From contig CAWJCM010000007.1 in the NCBI GenBank assembly GCA_963841405.1, positions 496,001-560,000 of the forward strand: a stretch of DNA of 64,000 nucleotides. Direction: 5' to 3'. This DNA comes from DATBLE01 sp963841405. Lineage in GTDB: Bacteria > Actinomycetota > Thermoleophilia > Gaiellales > Gaiellaceae. Below are positions 7,428-14,282 of this stretch, piece by piece. The notes under the pieces were generated by a model. The model was not told where the DNA came from, did not search any database, and worked only from the letters and a program-made list of their open reading frames with translations. Position 1 is the first letter of the stretch. Every line of letters starts with the position of its first letter. Both the position numbers and the translations under genes were made by a program.

Positions 7428-8654
7428 GTGTCCGACCTGTTCGCACACGCCGCGTCGGAGCGGACCCGGGACAGCGCACCGCTGGCGCTGCGCCTGCGGC
7501 CGGCCTCGCTGGACGAGTTCGTCGGGCAGGAGCACGTGCTCGGCGAGGGCACGGCCCTCCGGCGCTCGATCGAGGACGACCGCGTCGGCTCCGCGATCTT
7601 CTTCGGCCCGCCCGGGAGCGGCAAGACCACGCTCGCCCGGATCGTCGCCGCGACCACGGGCGCCGAGTTCGAGGAGCTCTCCGCCGTCTCCGCCTCGGTC
7701 GCAGACGTCCGCGGCGTGTTGGCCCGCGCGCGGGAGCGGCTGGGGGCACACGGCAGTCGCACGATTCTGTTCCTGGACGAGATCCACCGGTTCAACAAGG
7801 CGCAGCAGGACGCGCTGCTGCCGGCGGTCGAGGAGGGGCTGGTCACCCTGATCGGGGCGACGACGGAGAACCCGTATTTCGAGGTCAACTCGGCACTCCT
7901 GAGCCGGCTGCAGCTCTTCGAGCTGGGTCCGCTCGAGATCTCCGATCTCGAGCGGGTGCTTGCCCGCGCGGAGCTCACACTCGGCATCGAGCTCGAGTCC
8001 GCTCTGCGAACGCTGGTCGCCAGGCGGGCCGGCGGCGACGCCCGGAACGCCCTGAACATCCTCGAGGCCGCTGCCGCGGCCGCCGGCGGCGCGCCGGTCT
8101 CCGAGGCGAACGTCGAGGACGCGGCCCGCAAGCGGCCCCTGCTCTACGACAAGGGCGGCGACGCCCACTACGACTTCACCTCGGCGTTCATCAAGTCGAT
8201 GCGCGGTTCCGATCCCGATGCAGCGGTCTACTACCTGGCCGCGATGCTGGAGGGCGGCGAGGACGCGAGGTTCATCGCGCGTCGGATGCTCATCCTCGCC
8301 TCGGAGGACGTCGGCAACGCCGACCCACAGGCGCTCGTCGTCGCCGTCGCAGCCGCTCGGGCGGTCGAGCACGTGGGGCTGCCGGAGGCGCAGCTCAACC
8401 TGGCGCAGGCGGCGATCTACCTGGCGCTGGCACCCAAGTCGAACGCCGTGACCGTCGCGCTCGGCGAAGCGCGTCGGGACGTCCGCGAGCTCGGCAACGT
8501 GCGCCCGCCGAAGGAGCTCCGAGACGCGCACTATCCGGGCGCGAAGAAGCTCGGCCACGGCCAGGGCTACATCTACCCACACGACGACCCGGCGGGCTTC
8601 GACGTCGACCACCTGCCCGACGAGTTGAAGGGGCGGACGTACTACCGCCCTTGA
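7428..8654 (+). CDS. rarA: Replication-associated recombination protein A (MgsA/RarA AAA+ ATPase)
   Basis: Clamp-loader-like AAA+ ATPase acting at stalled replication forks. Walker A FFGPPGSGKTT (about 58-68), Walker B ILFLDEIHRFNKAQQD (about 110-125), sensor 1 LIGATTENPYFEVN, arginine finger region LLSRLQ, sensor 2 GGDARNALNILE, and C-terminal tetramerisation block LLYDKGGDAHYDFTSAFIKS and HYPGAKKLGHG. 408 residues is a little short of the usual 430-450. The GTG at 7428 follows CATACT plus 7 nt. The reading frame is open further upstream but there it only mirrors kynA. Confidence 0.92.
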   Translation: MSDLFAHAASERTRDSAPLALRLRPASLDEFVGQEHVLGEGTALRRSIEDDRVGSAIFFGPPGSGKTTLARIVAATTGAEFEELSAVSASVADVRGVLARARERLGAHGSRTILFLDEIHRFNKAQQDALLPAVEEGLVTLIGATTENPYFEVNSALLSRLQLFELGPLEISDLERVLARAELTLGIELESALRTLVARRAGGDARNALNILEAAAAAAGGAPVSEANVEDAARKRPLLYDKGGDAHYDFTSAFIKSMRGSDPDAAVYYLAAMLEGGEDARFIARRMLILASEDVGNADPQALVVAVAAARAVEHVGLPEAQLNLAQAAIYLALAPKSNAVTVALGEARRDVRELGNVRPPKELRDAHYPGAKKLGHGQGYIYPHDDPAGFDVDHLPDELKGRTYYRP

Positions 8655-8663
8655 GCGCTCGCG

Positions 8664-8795
8664 GCGCGGCTTGGCCGCGCATGGCTCGCTCGCACGGGGG
8701 AAACAGCCGGTTTCCCCCGTGAGCCCCCTTCCCCGACATCAACGTGCTCACGTCAAACGGCCGTGTGCCGCGCCCGCCATGTCGGTCGCGGCGAC
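8664..8795 (+). repeat. Composite hairpin repeat, copy 1 (module order hairpin - C-rich tract - GC-rich module)
   Basis: Intergenic repeat after rarA. CACGGGGGAAAC (8693-8704), 5-nt loop, GTTTCCCCCGTG (8710-8721) is a perfect 12-bp inverted repeat, followed by AGCCCCCTTCCCC and then a GC-rich module GTGCCGCGCCCG...GGTCGCGGCG (8765-8793). A small upstream hairpin GCGCGGC-TTG-GCCGCGC (8664-8680) precedes it. The same modules recur near 10.1, 16.5, 37.5 and 44.8 kb. The rest of the 8655-8878 gap holds no gene. Confidence 0.75.
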
Positions 8796-8878
8796 GAATT
8801 CAGCCTGCCTCGCGCCTTTCGCCGAGAGACTCGATGTGAGTTCACGCGGCCGCCGACACGACTTGCGATGATCCCACC

Positions 8879-9349
8879 GTGCGCGAAGTTGGGGTCAGAC
8901 TGGCATGCGAACCCGCCGACACCGATGTCTCCCGCGCGCTTCAACAGGCGTTCGCCTCCGATATGGCGGCGCGCTATCCGGGCTGGGATCCCGATCAAGG
9001 GCCCAGCGCTGATCCATCCGAACTCGGCCCACCTCGCGGCGCATGGTTCGTTGCTTATCTCGACGGTCGACCGGTCGGCTGCGGTGGACCGACGGCCGTC
9101 GATCACACGCTCGGTGAGATCAGGCGCGTCTTCGTCGACGCGTTCGCGCGGGGTCGTGGGATTGGGCCAGGGTTGCTGGACGCCCTCGAGGAACACGCTC
9201 GTCAGCTGGGTTATCGGCACGTCCGACTCAACACGGGGGATCGACAACCCGAAGCGCTTGCGCTGTTTTGCGCAGCCGGATATGTCGGGGTGGACGACTT
9301 CAACGGCTACGTCTTCGCCCATCACTGGATGGAACAGGAGCTCTACTGA
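8879..9349 (+). CDS. GNAT-family N-acetyltransferase
   Basis: 156-residue GCN5-related acetyltransferase. The acetyl-CoA loop is in RRVFVDAFARGRGIGPGLLDALEEHARQLG (motif A, R/Q-x-x-G-x-G/A form RGRGIG), preceded by the strand WFVAYLDGRPVGCGG and followed by VRLNTGDRQPEALALFCAAGYVGV. GTG start at 8879 with no RBS; GATGAT lies 6 nt upstream, resembling the window's -10 boxes except for its first base. It ends in a CTGA/TTG junction with the following hydrolase. Acceptor substrate unknown. Confidence 0.82.
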   Translation: MREVGVRLACEPADTDVSRALQQAFASDMAARYPGWDPDQGPSADPSELGPPRGAWFVAYLDGRPVGCGGPTAVDHTLGEIRRVFVDAFARGRGIGPGLLDALEEHARQLGYRHVRLNTGDRQPEALALFCAAGYVGVDDFNGYVFAHHWMEQELY

Positions 9350-10107
9350 CGTTGAACGCGTACGAGTGGGGTGAGCCTGGCAACCCGACCGTCGTCTGCC
9401 TCCACGGCGTCAGCTCGTACGGCGGCCGGTTCGACAGCCTGGCCGAGCCGCTCGCTCACCGCTTCCACGTGATCGGGCTCGACCTGCTCGGGCACGGCCA
9501 CTCGCCCTGGGAGCCGCCGTGGGACGTCGATGCCCACCTCGACGCGATCGTGGCCAGCGTCCCCGAGGGGCCGGCGGTCTGGATCGGGCACAGCTTCGGT
9601 GGGCGGCTCGCCGCCGAGCTCGCCGCCCGCGACCCCGGCCGGGTCGAGCGTCTCGTCCTGCTCGATCCCGCGCTGCGCGTGCTCCCGCACGTCGCACTCG
9701 ACATGGCGGAGCTGGAGCGAGCGGACATCTCGTACACGACCGTCGAGGAGGCGGCGCAGGTTCGCTACGACAGCGGCCGCGTCCTCCTCGCGCCCCGCGA
9801 GCTCGTGATCGCGTCCGACCGCATTCACATGGAGACCGGCGCCGACGGGCGGCTCCGCTACCGCTACTGCAAGAGCGCCGTGATCACAGCGTGGAGCGTG
9901 ATGGCGAGCGCACCGCCGCCTCCTGCCGAGGTGCCGACGCTGTTCGTGATCGGCGCCGACTCCTGGCTCACCGTTCCCGACGTGATCGAAAGCTACCAGT
10001 CGGCGCTGGGCGACCTTGTCCGGGTCGTCGTCGTCCCCGGCGGCCACACCGTCTACTGGGACGCCCTGGCGGAGACCCGCACCGCGATCGAGTCCTTCCT
10101 CGCATAG
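9346..10107 (+). CDS. Alpha/beta-fold hydrolase
   Basis: About 253 residues. Oxyanion strand VVCLHGVSSYGGRFDSL, nucleophile elbow GHSFGG, acid region VPTLFVIGADSW, and catalytic His in VVVPGGHTVYWDAL, i.e. the complete Ser-Asp-His set. The upstream GNAT stop overlaps a CTG (9346-9348) as CTGA, in frame and two codons before a TTG (9352); either could be the start, giving TLNAYEWGEPGNP or LNAYEWG as N-terminus. Five CTGA junctions of this kind occur in the window. Ester, epoxide or lactone substrate cannot be told apart. Confidence 0.85.
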   Translation: MTLNAYEWGEPGNPTVVCLHGVSSYGGRFDSLAEPLAHRFHVIGLDLLGHGHSPWEPPWDVDAHLDAIVASVPEGPAVWIGHSFGGRLAAELAARDPGRVERLVLLDPALRVLPHVALDMAELERADISYTTVEEAAQVRYDSGRVLLAPRELVIASDRIHMETGADGRLRYRYCKSAVITAWSVMASAPPPPAEVPTLFVIGADSWLTVPDVIESYQSALGDLVRVVVVPGGHTVYWDALAETRTAIESFLA

Positions 10108-10112
10108 GCGCT

Positions 10113-10245
10113 GCCGCGCCCGACCTGTGCGGGCGCGGCACATCACCGCTGATGGAAGCGCGACTGCACCAGGCGAAGCCGCAGGGCAGAGCGGGGGAAG
10201 GGGTCCACGGGGGAAACCGGCTGTTTCCCCCGCGAAGCGAGCGGA
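10113..10245 (-). repeat. Composite hairpin repeat, copy 2 (reverse orientation)
   Basis: Between the hydrolase and arginase. Contains a perfect 10-bp inverted repeat GCCGCGCCCG/CGGGCGCGGC (10113-10122, 10130-10139), a GGGGGAAGGGG tract (complement of the C-rich tract in copy 1) and the signature hairpin CACGGGGGAAAC (10206-10217), loop, GTTTCCCCCGCG (10223-10234). Module order is the mirror of copy 1. It ends about 10 nt from the arginase stop, so it could serve as a bidirectional terminator between convergent genes. Confidence 0.75.
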
Positions 10246-10254
10246 GCGAGCGTC

Positions 10255-11166
10255 CTAGAGAATCCGTGCGCCCAGCGCCGACGCGACCAGCTCGACCGCG
10301 AGCTTCGCCGTCTCGTTCCCGCGGTCGAGGATCGGGTTCACCTCGACGACTTCGAGCGACCGGACCAGACCCGACTCGGCGACCAGCTCCATGGCCAGAT
10401 GCGCTTCGCGGTAGGAGAGCCCGCCGCGGACGGGCGTCCCCACACCCGGGGCGACATCCGGATCGAGTGCGTCCATGTCCAGGCTGACGTGGACGAAGCC
10501 GGGGCCGTCGATCTTCGCGAGCGACTCGTTGACTGCGTGCTCGATCCCGAGGCGGTCGATGTCGCTCATCGTGAAGACGGTTGCGTCCAGGTCGCGGAGG
10601 AGACCGCGTTCGCCGTCGTCGAGCGAGCGCACGCCGACGAGCGCGACACGGCTCGGGTCGATCGAGGGGATCGGAACCCCGGAGCCGCCGAACGCCGGCC
10701 CACCGAGCCCCATCGCCGCCGCCAACACCATCCCGTGGACGTTGCCGCTCGGGCTCGTCTCGGGCCGGTTCAGATCGCCGTGGGCATCGATCCAGAGCAC
10801 GCCGCCCGGGCCGTCGCCGTCCACGAGCCCACCGAGGGTGCCGAGCGCCACCGAGTGGTCGCCGCCGAGGACGAGCGGCATCCTCCCCTCGTCCCTCGCG
10901 TCCGTGACCCGTTCGGCCACCCGTTCGCAAGCGGTCAAGATCTCGCGCAGGTAGCGCGTCCGCGTGTCGCCCACGGGCGCCGCCTCGGCCACCGCCGTCT
11001 GCACGTTCCCTAGGTCGACGCACTCGCGTCCCAGCCCGCGGATCCGCGCCTCCAGCCCCGCATACCTGATCGCCGACGGGCCCATGTCCACGCCCCGCCG
11101 ACCCGCTCCCAGATCGAGGGCTGCGCCGATGACGGCGATCGGTTGAAGCGTTTGTCGCGTTTCCAC
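10255..11166 (-). CDS. rocF: Arginase (ureohydrolase family)
   Basis: Binuclear-manganese ureohydrolase converting arginine to ornithine and urea. The metal-ligand motifs are intact: LVLGGDHSVALG, LWIDAHGDLN, SGNVHGM and VSLDMDALDP; the C-terminal Glu lies in SLEVVEVNPILD. 303 residues is typical for arginase; agmatinase or formiminoglutamase are less likely given the SGNVHGM form. The frame is open to a TTG at 11175, but the GTG at 11166 is preceded by TAGTTT plus exactly 7 nt, so I take it as a leaderless start. Divergent from a receiver-domain gene with 20 nt between start codons. Confidence 0.88.
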   Translation of the reverse strand: METRQTLQPIAVIGAALDLGAGRRGVDMGPSAIRYAGLEARIRGLGRECVDLGNVQTAVAEAAPVGDTRTRYLREILTACERVAERVTDARDEGRMPLVLGGDHSVALGTLGGLVDGDGPGGVLWIDAHGDLNRPETSPSGNVHGMVLAAAMGLGGPAFGGSGVPIPSIDPSRVALVGVRSLDDGERGLLRDLDATVFTMSDIDRLGIEHAVNESLAKIDGPGFVHVSLDMDALDPDVAPGVGTPVRGGLSYREAHLAMELVAESGLVRSLEVVEVNPILDRGNETAKLAVELVASALGARIL

Positions 11167-11173
11167 GTAGGGC

Positions 11174-11179
11174 AAACTA
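11174..11179. promoter_or_regulatory. Single hexamer centred between two divergent GTG starts
   Basis: AAACTA on the plus strand is TAGTTT on the minus strand. It lies exactly 7 nt from the GTG at 11166 (minus) and exactly 7 nt from the GTG at 11187 (plus). TAGTTT is a good TANNNT -10 for the arginase; AAACTA is a poor match for the receiver gene, which instead has AGGAG only 1 nt before its GTG. Confidence 0.45.
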
Positions 11180-11186
11180 AAGGAGA

Positions 11187-11576
11187 GTGAACGCTGCGGC
11201 AGACTTCGGAACGATCCGCGTACTGCTCGCGGACGACGACAAGCGGTACGCCGCGGCTCTGCGCGTGCTGATCGAGGAGCAGCCCGAGCTGACCGTCGTC
11301 GCCCTGGCCTATGACGGCTACGAGACGCTACAGCTCGCCGACGAGCTCGGCCCCGACGCCGTCGTCGTCGACCTGCACATGCCGAACATGGACGGCGTCA
11401 CCGCCATCCGCAACCTGCGGGAGGCGCACCCACTGATCTGCCTGATCGCCCTCACGGGAGACGAGAACCCGACAATTCACGACGAAGCCACGACCGCCGG
11501 CGCCGACGACGTCCTGGTGAAGGGCCAGATGCTGGAAGCCCTGGTCGAGCGCCTGAAGCGAGTTCGCGGGCGCTGA
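11187..11576 (+). CDS. Stand-alone response-regulator receiver protein (CheY-like)
   Basis: 129 residues consisting of one receiver domain: acidic pair LLADDDKRYA, phospho-acceptor Asp in VVVDLHMPNMDG, Thr/Ser switch in IALTGDE and Lys in DVLVKGQM. No output domain follows, so it acts by protein interaction or as a phosphorelay intermediate. No histidine kinase is adjacent. GTG start at 11187, with AGGAG too close (1 nt) to be a conventional RBS. It shares its short upstream region with arginase. Confidence 0.85.
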   Translation: MNAAADFGTIRVLLADDDKRYAAALRVLIEEQPELTVVALAYDGYETLQLADELGPDAVVVDLHMPNMDGVTAIRNLREAHPLICLIALTGDENPTIHDEATTAGADDVLVKGQMLEALVERLKRVRGR

Positions 11577-11602
11577 AGCCGACCGAGTTGGAGCCGGTGG
11601 GC

Positions 11603-11710
11603 TTGACGCAAACCGTAGAGGCGTTAGGCTCCCGCCCCAGAGGACGTTCGCGGCACGGTAGCACCGGCCCGGACGTCCTTCTTCTGGTGCTCGCCCGCTC
11701 GGTCGGGGGC
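11603..11710 (+). ncRNA. Candidate small RNA upstream of tRNA-Phe
   Basis: The gap 11577-11756 has no gene. It contains a good sigma-70-type promoter: TTGACG (11603-11608), 16-nt spacer, TAGGCT (11625-11630). The predicted transcript (from about 11637) folds into AGGACGT...ACGTCCT with an internal GC-rich arm, then GCTCGCCC...GGGCGAGC, a perfect 8-bp stem. No ORF or known RNA family was recognised. It could instead be an upstream tRNA promoter with a processed leader. Confidence 0.3.
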
Positions 11711-11738
11711 GAGCGGAGGCGCGACCGGCCGCGTTGGC

Positions 11739-11744
11739 TACACT
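11739..11744 (+). promoter_or_regulatory. -10 element TACACT of tRNA-Phe
   Basis: GCTACACT precedes the tRNA; TACACT ends 12 nt before the first tRNA base. The same GCTACACT box precedes tRNA-Ile at 44876-44881, 10 nt before that tRNA. Confidence 0.55.
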
Positions 11745-11756
11745 GATCCGCCGCCA

Positions 11757-11829
11757 GGCGAGGTAGCTCAGTCGGTAGAGCACACGGCTGAAAACCGTGG
11801 TGTCGCCGGTTCGATTCCGGCCCTCGCCA
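11757..11829 (+). tRNA. tRNA-Phe (GAA)
   Basis: 73-nt cloverleaf: acceptor GGCGAGG (11757-11763) pairs with CCTCGCC (11822-11828), discriminator A. D arm GCTC...GAGC, anticodon arm CACGG-CTGAAAA-CCGTG with anticodon GAA, T arm CCGG-TTCGATT-CCGG. CCA is not encoded (ACTT follows). A nested hairpin follows. Confidence 0.95.
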
Positions 11830-11839
11830 CTTCTCCCGC

Positions 11840-11880
11840 CGAAGTCCGGTTGCGGCGATGCCGCAACCATGACGACTTCG
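11840..11880. terminator. Nested hairpin downstream of tRNA-Phe
   Basis: Inner perfect stem GGTTGCGGC-GAT-GCCGCAACC (11848-11868) is enclosed by CGAAGTC (11840-11846) and GACTTCG (11874-11880). It starts 11 nt after the tRNA and is a plausible 3' end, though no T-run follows. Confidence 0.45.
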
Positions 11881-11926
11881 ACGGGATGTGCTCCACGTCG
11901 ATCGTCCGTGAGCCGCGGTGCACATC

Positions 11927-12030
11927 GCCGCCGCGACCGGCATGACGGGCGCGGCACACGAACGCTGTTGCGACGCGAGCGCCGGAAAGTCGTCATGGCT
12001 GCGCCGCAGGCGCGGCCGGACTTTCCGGCG
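11927..12030 (-). repeat. GC-rich repeat module plus terminator hairpin after the SAM hydrolase gene
   Basis: CGCCGCCGCGACCGG...GGGCGCGGCAC (11927-11957) matches the GC-rich module of the composite repeat family. Next comes a different perfect 12-bp inverted repeat, CGCCGGAAAGTC (11980-11991) and GACTTTCCGGCG (12019-12030), whose last base abuts the stop codon of the leftward gene at 12031, so it probably ends the long heme/cytochrome c mRNA. The rest of the gap 11830-12030 holds no gene. Confidence 0.6.
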
Positions 12031-12834
12031 TCACTCGGCGAAACGGATCGTCAGCCGCTGGCCGGCGCGCAGCCCGAACATCTCCGCGGCGTTGCCGCCC
12101 GTGATCGCGACGGCGATGTTCCCGTACGAGTCCTCGTACAGGATGATATCGCCGGCTCGCGCGTCGGCGAATGCCCGGGCAGCGGAAGCGTAGTAGCGGT
12201 CGACGCCGAGATCGAGCTCGACGCGGCAGCCCGGGATGACGTCCGCGCGCTCGAGGTCGGCCCCCGACAGGTTGAGCTGGACGTTCCCGTAGCGGTCGAC
12301 GTACAGGACGGTGGCACCGATCCTCGAGCCGCCGACGTCGGGCAAGGGCAACTCGAGGCGGACGAGTGACTCAGGCTCGACCACCGGACCGAGCTCGGCC
12401 GGATCGAGGCCGCGTGCCAGATGGGCCGCTGCCGGCGAGAAGACGTCGCGGCCGTGGAAGGTCCGCGAGACCGGGTCGAGCATGTAGCGCGTGTCGCTCA
12501 GCTGCCAGGCGTGCGCGACTCCGCCCTGCTTCTCGGCGGCTGGGACGAGCAGCCCGTTGTCGGGGCCGACATAGATTCGTCCGGAAGCGTCTCGAACCGC
12601 GAGCGCGCGCCGGTCGCTGCCGACTCCCGGATCGACGACCGCGAGGTGCACGCCCTTCGGCATGTAGGGGATCGTGTTCGCGAGGACGAGCGCGCCCTGG
12701 AGCACCGCCTGCGGCTCGATCCCGTGCGTGATGTCGATGACGGTCGCTTCCGGCGCAATCCTGGCGATCACACCGTGACACGTTCCGACGAAGTCGTCCC
12801 GCAGCCCGAAGTCGGACAGGAACGTGATCACCAC
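12031..12834 (-). CDS. SAM hydrolase / adenosyltransferase of the DUF62 (SAM-dependent chlorinase/fluorinase-like) family
   Basis: 268-residue DUF62 enzyme; characterised relatives hydrolyse S-adenosylmethionine to adenosine and methionine. Signatures: N-terminal TFLSDFGLRDDFVG, VIDITHGI, HLAVVDPGVGSDRRA, YVGPDNGLL, FHGRDVFSPAAAHLA, then the C-terminal YVDRYGNVQLNL and YEDSYGNIAVAI. True halogenases carry a distinct loop; the general family pattern here favours the hydrolase. The first GTG (12834) is preceded by TAGCCT plus 6 nt, where TAG is the hemD stop, so it may have its own leaderless promoter as well as hem read-through. Last gene of the leftward cluster. Confidence 0.85.
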   Translation of the reverse strand: MVITFLSDFGLRDDFVGTCHGVIARIAPEATVIDITHGIEPQAVLQGALVLANTIPYMPKGVHLAVVDPGVGSDRRALAVRDASGRIYVGPDNGLLVPAAEKQGGVAHAWQLSDTRYMLDPVSRTFHGRDVFSPAAAHLARGLDPAELGPVVEPESLVRLELPLPDVGGSRIGATVLYVDRYGNVQLNLSGADLERADVIPGCRVELDLGVDRYYASAARAFADARAGDIILYEDSYGNIAVAITGGNAAEMFGLRAGQRLTIRFAE

Positions 12835-12843
12835 GCCCGCAGG

Positions 12844-13452
12844 CTACTCGGCGGCGGCGGCGACGGCGGCGACCAGCCCGTCGACGTCAGGAGTCGCCGC
12901 CTCGGCCGCCACCTGCAGCCCCGCGGCTCGTGCAGCCGAAGTGGTCTCAGGGCCGATCGAGACGGCGGGGAGGTGAGGGTTGGCAGACGCGAGCGCCCGC
13001 GCCGCCGACGGCGAGGCGAGGACGGCGAGATCGCCCCCGACCTCGGTCCGGAGCGGCTGCGTCCGGTAGAGGACGACCACGTCGGCGTCGAGCTCGTCGG
13101 CGAGCAGAGGCCGCGCGCCCTCGGCGCCGGCGAACAGCACCCGCCCGGCCGGGCGCGGGAGCTCGGCGAGCAGCCCTTCCTGCGTCGCCACCGCCGGCAC
13201 CAGATCGACCTCGCCCCACGCCTCGGCCGTCGTCCGCCCGATCGCCGCCACCCGCGCCGGGCGCCCGCGCGCGCGGCGGCGGAGCTCGTGGGCACCGGTC
13301 GCGCTCGTCAGCACGAGCCAGTCGTACCCGTCGAGGTCGACCGGCCCCGTCTCCACCACCTCGACCTCGACCAGCGGCCGGATGACCACCTCGTAGCCGA
13401 GCGCTCGCAGCCGGCAGGCGAGCTCTTCGTTTCGCCCTTCGGGCCGAGTCAG
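12844..13452 (-). CDS. hemD: Uroporphyrinogen-III synthase
   Basis: Cyclises and inverts ring D of hydroxymethylbilane in heme/siroheme synthesis. The sequence is diverged, as usual for HemD, but has the first strand VVLTRPEGRNEELACRLRA, DWLVLTSATGAHEL, VAAIGRTTAEAW, and C-terminal SIGPETTSAARAAG. No ATG/GTG/TTG lies between an in-frame TGA about 35 nt upstream and the conserved first strand, so CTG at 13452, overlapping the hemC stop as CTGA, is the best start (202 residues). The first canonical start, GTG 13389, would delete the first strand. The family usually has about 250 residues, so this one is short. Confidence 0.8.
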   Translation of the reverse strand: MTRPEGRNEELACRLRALGYEVVIRPLVEVEVVETGPVDLDGYDWLVLTSATGAHELRRRARGRPARVAAIGRTTAEAWGEVDLVPAVATQEGLLAELPRPAGRVLFAGAEGARPLLADELDADVVVLYRTQPLRTEVGGDLAVLASPSAARALASANPHLPAVSIGPETTSAARAAGLQVAAEAATPDVDGLVAAVAAAAE

Positions 13453-14282
13453 GACGACCGCGCGGCCAGCCGTGCGAGCTCCTCTCCGAGTGCGAGCGGG
13501 TCGTCACCCGACCGGCGCTCGACCCAGCGGCCGTCCTCGTCGGCGACCAGGGCGACCAGTGTCGATCCGTCGTGGTGTGCAGCGACCGGCGCCAGGCACC
13601 CGCCGCCGACGGCGGCGACGCACGCGCGCTCGGCCGCCACCCGCCGCCGCGTCTCGGAGTCGTCGGCCGCGTCGACGAGCGCCTCCTGCCCGGCGACGAC
13701 CTGGACGGCCAGCGCGCCTTGGCCCGCCTCCGGGAGCAGCTCTGCCGGCTCGAAGCGTAGACCGATCTCGGCGGCGAGACCGAGACGGTCGAGCCCACAG
13801 GCCGCGAGCACGACGGCGTCGAGCCCGCGCTCCCCACGCTTGCGCAGCCGGGTGTCGATGTTTCCGCGCAGCGGCTCGATCGAGAGTGTGGGCTCGAGCG
13901 CCAGCAGCTGGGCCCGACGGCGGGCCGAGGCCGTGCCGACGCGCATTCCAGGGCGGAGCCCGCTCGCGCCGCAGAGCGCGTCGCGCGGGTCCTCGCGGGG
14001 CAGGTAGGCGCCGACGGTGAGTCCCGCCGTGTCCGTCGAGGTCATGTCCTTGGCGGAGTGGACGGCGGCGTCGATCCGCCCGTCGAGCAGAGCCTCCTCG
14101 AGTTCCTTTACGAATACGCCCCGCTCTCCGATCTCACCGAAGAGACTGCGGCGGTCACGGTCGCCCGCCGTCGTGATCGGCACCAGCGCGATCTCCCGGC
14201 CCGGAGCGCGAAGCTGTTCGGCGGCGAGCGCCGCCTGCGTCAACGCGAGCCGGCTGCCGCGGGAGCCGAGCCGAAGCAGCAC
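13449..14282 (-). CDS. hemC: Hydroxymethylbilane synthase (porphobilinogen deaminase)
   Basis: Polymerises four porphobilinogens. N-terminus LLRLGSRGSRLALTQA, active-site Asp region VHSAKDM, LPREDPRDAL, GTASARRRAQLLAL, RGNIDTRLRK, and the dipyrromethane-cofactor Cys in VGGGCLAPVAA. 277 residues, slightly short. GTG start at 14282 shares one base with the hemA stop (TAGTG). Sits between hemA and hemD. Confidence 0.93.
   Translation of the reverse strand: MLLRLGSRGSRLALTQAALAAEQLRAPGREIALVPITTAGDRDRRSLFGEIGERGVFVKELEEALLDGRIDAAVHSAKDMTSTDTAGLTVGAYLPREDPRDALCGASGLRPGMRVGTASARRRAQLLALEPTLSIEPLRGNIDTRLRKRGERGLDAVVLAACGLDRLGLAAEIGLRFEPAELLPEAGQGALAVQVVAGQEALVDAADDSETRRRVAAERACVAAVGGGCLAPVAAHHDGSTLVALVADEDGRWVERRSGDDPLALGEELARLAARSS

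Noticed and set aside
6695..8612. Large leftward frame continuing upstream of kynA through rarA
   Set aside because: Only the part from GTG 7406 resembles tryptophan 2,3-dioxygenase; the rest mirrors rarA.
12421..14007. Long rightward frame across the SAM hydrolase, hemD and hemC genes
   Set aside because: Composition is Arg/Ser/Pro-rich low complexity and it runs antisense to three well-supported enzymes.
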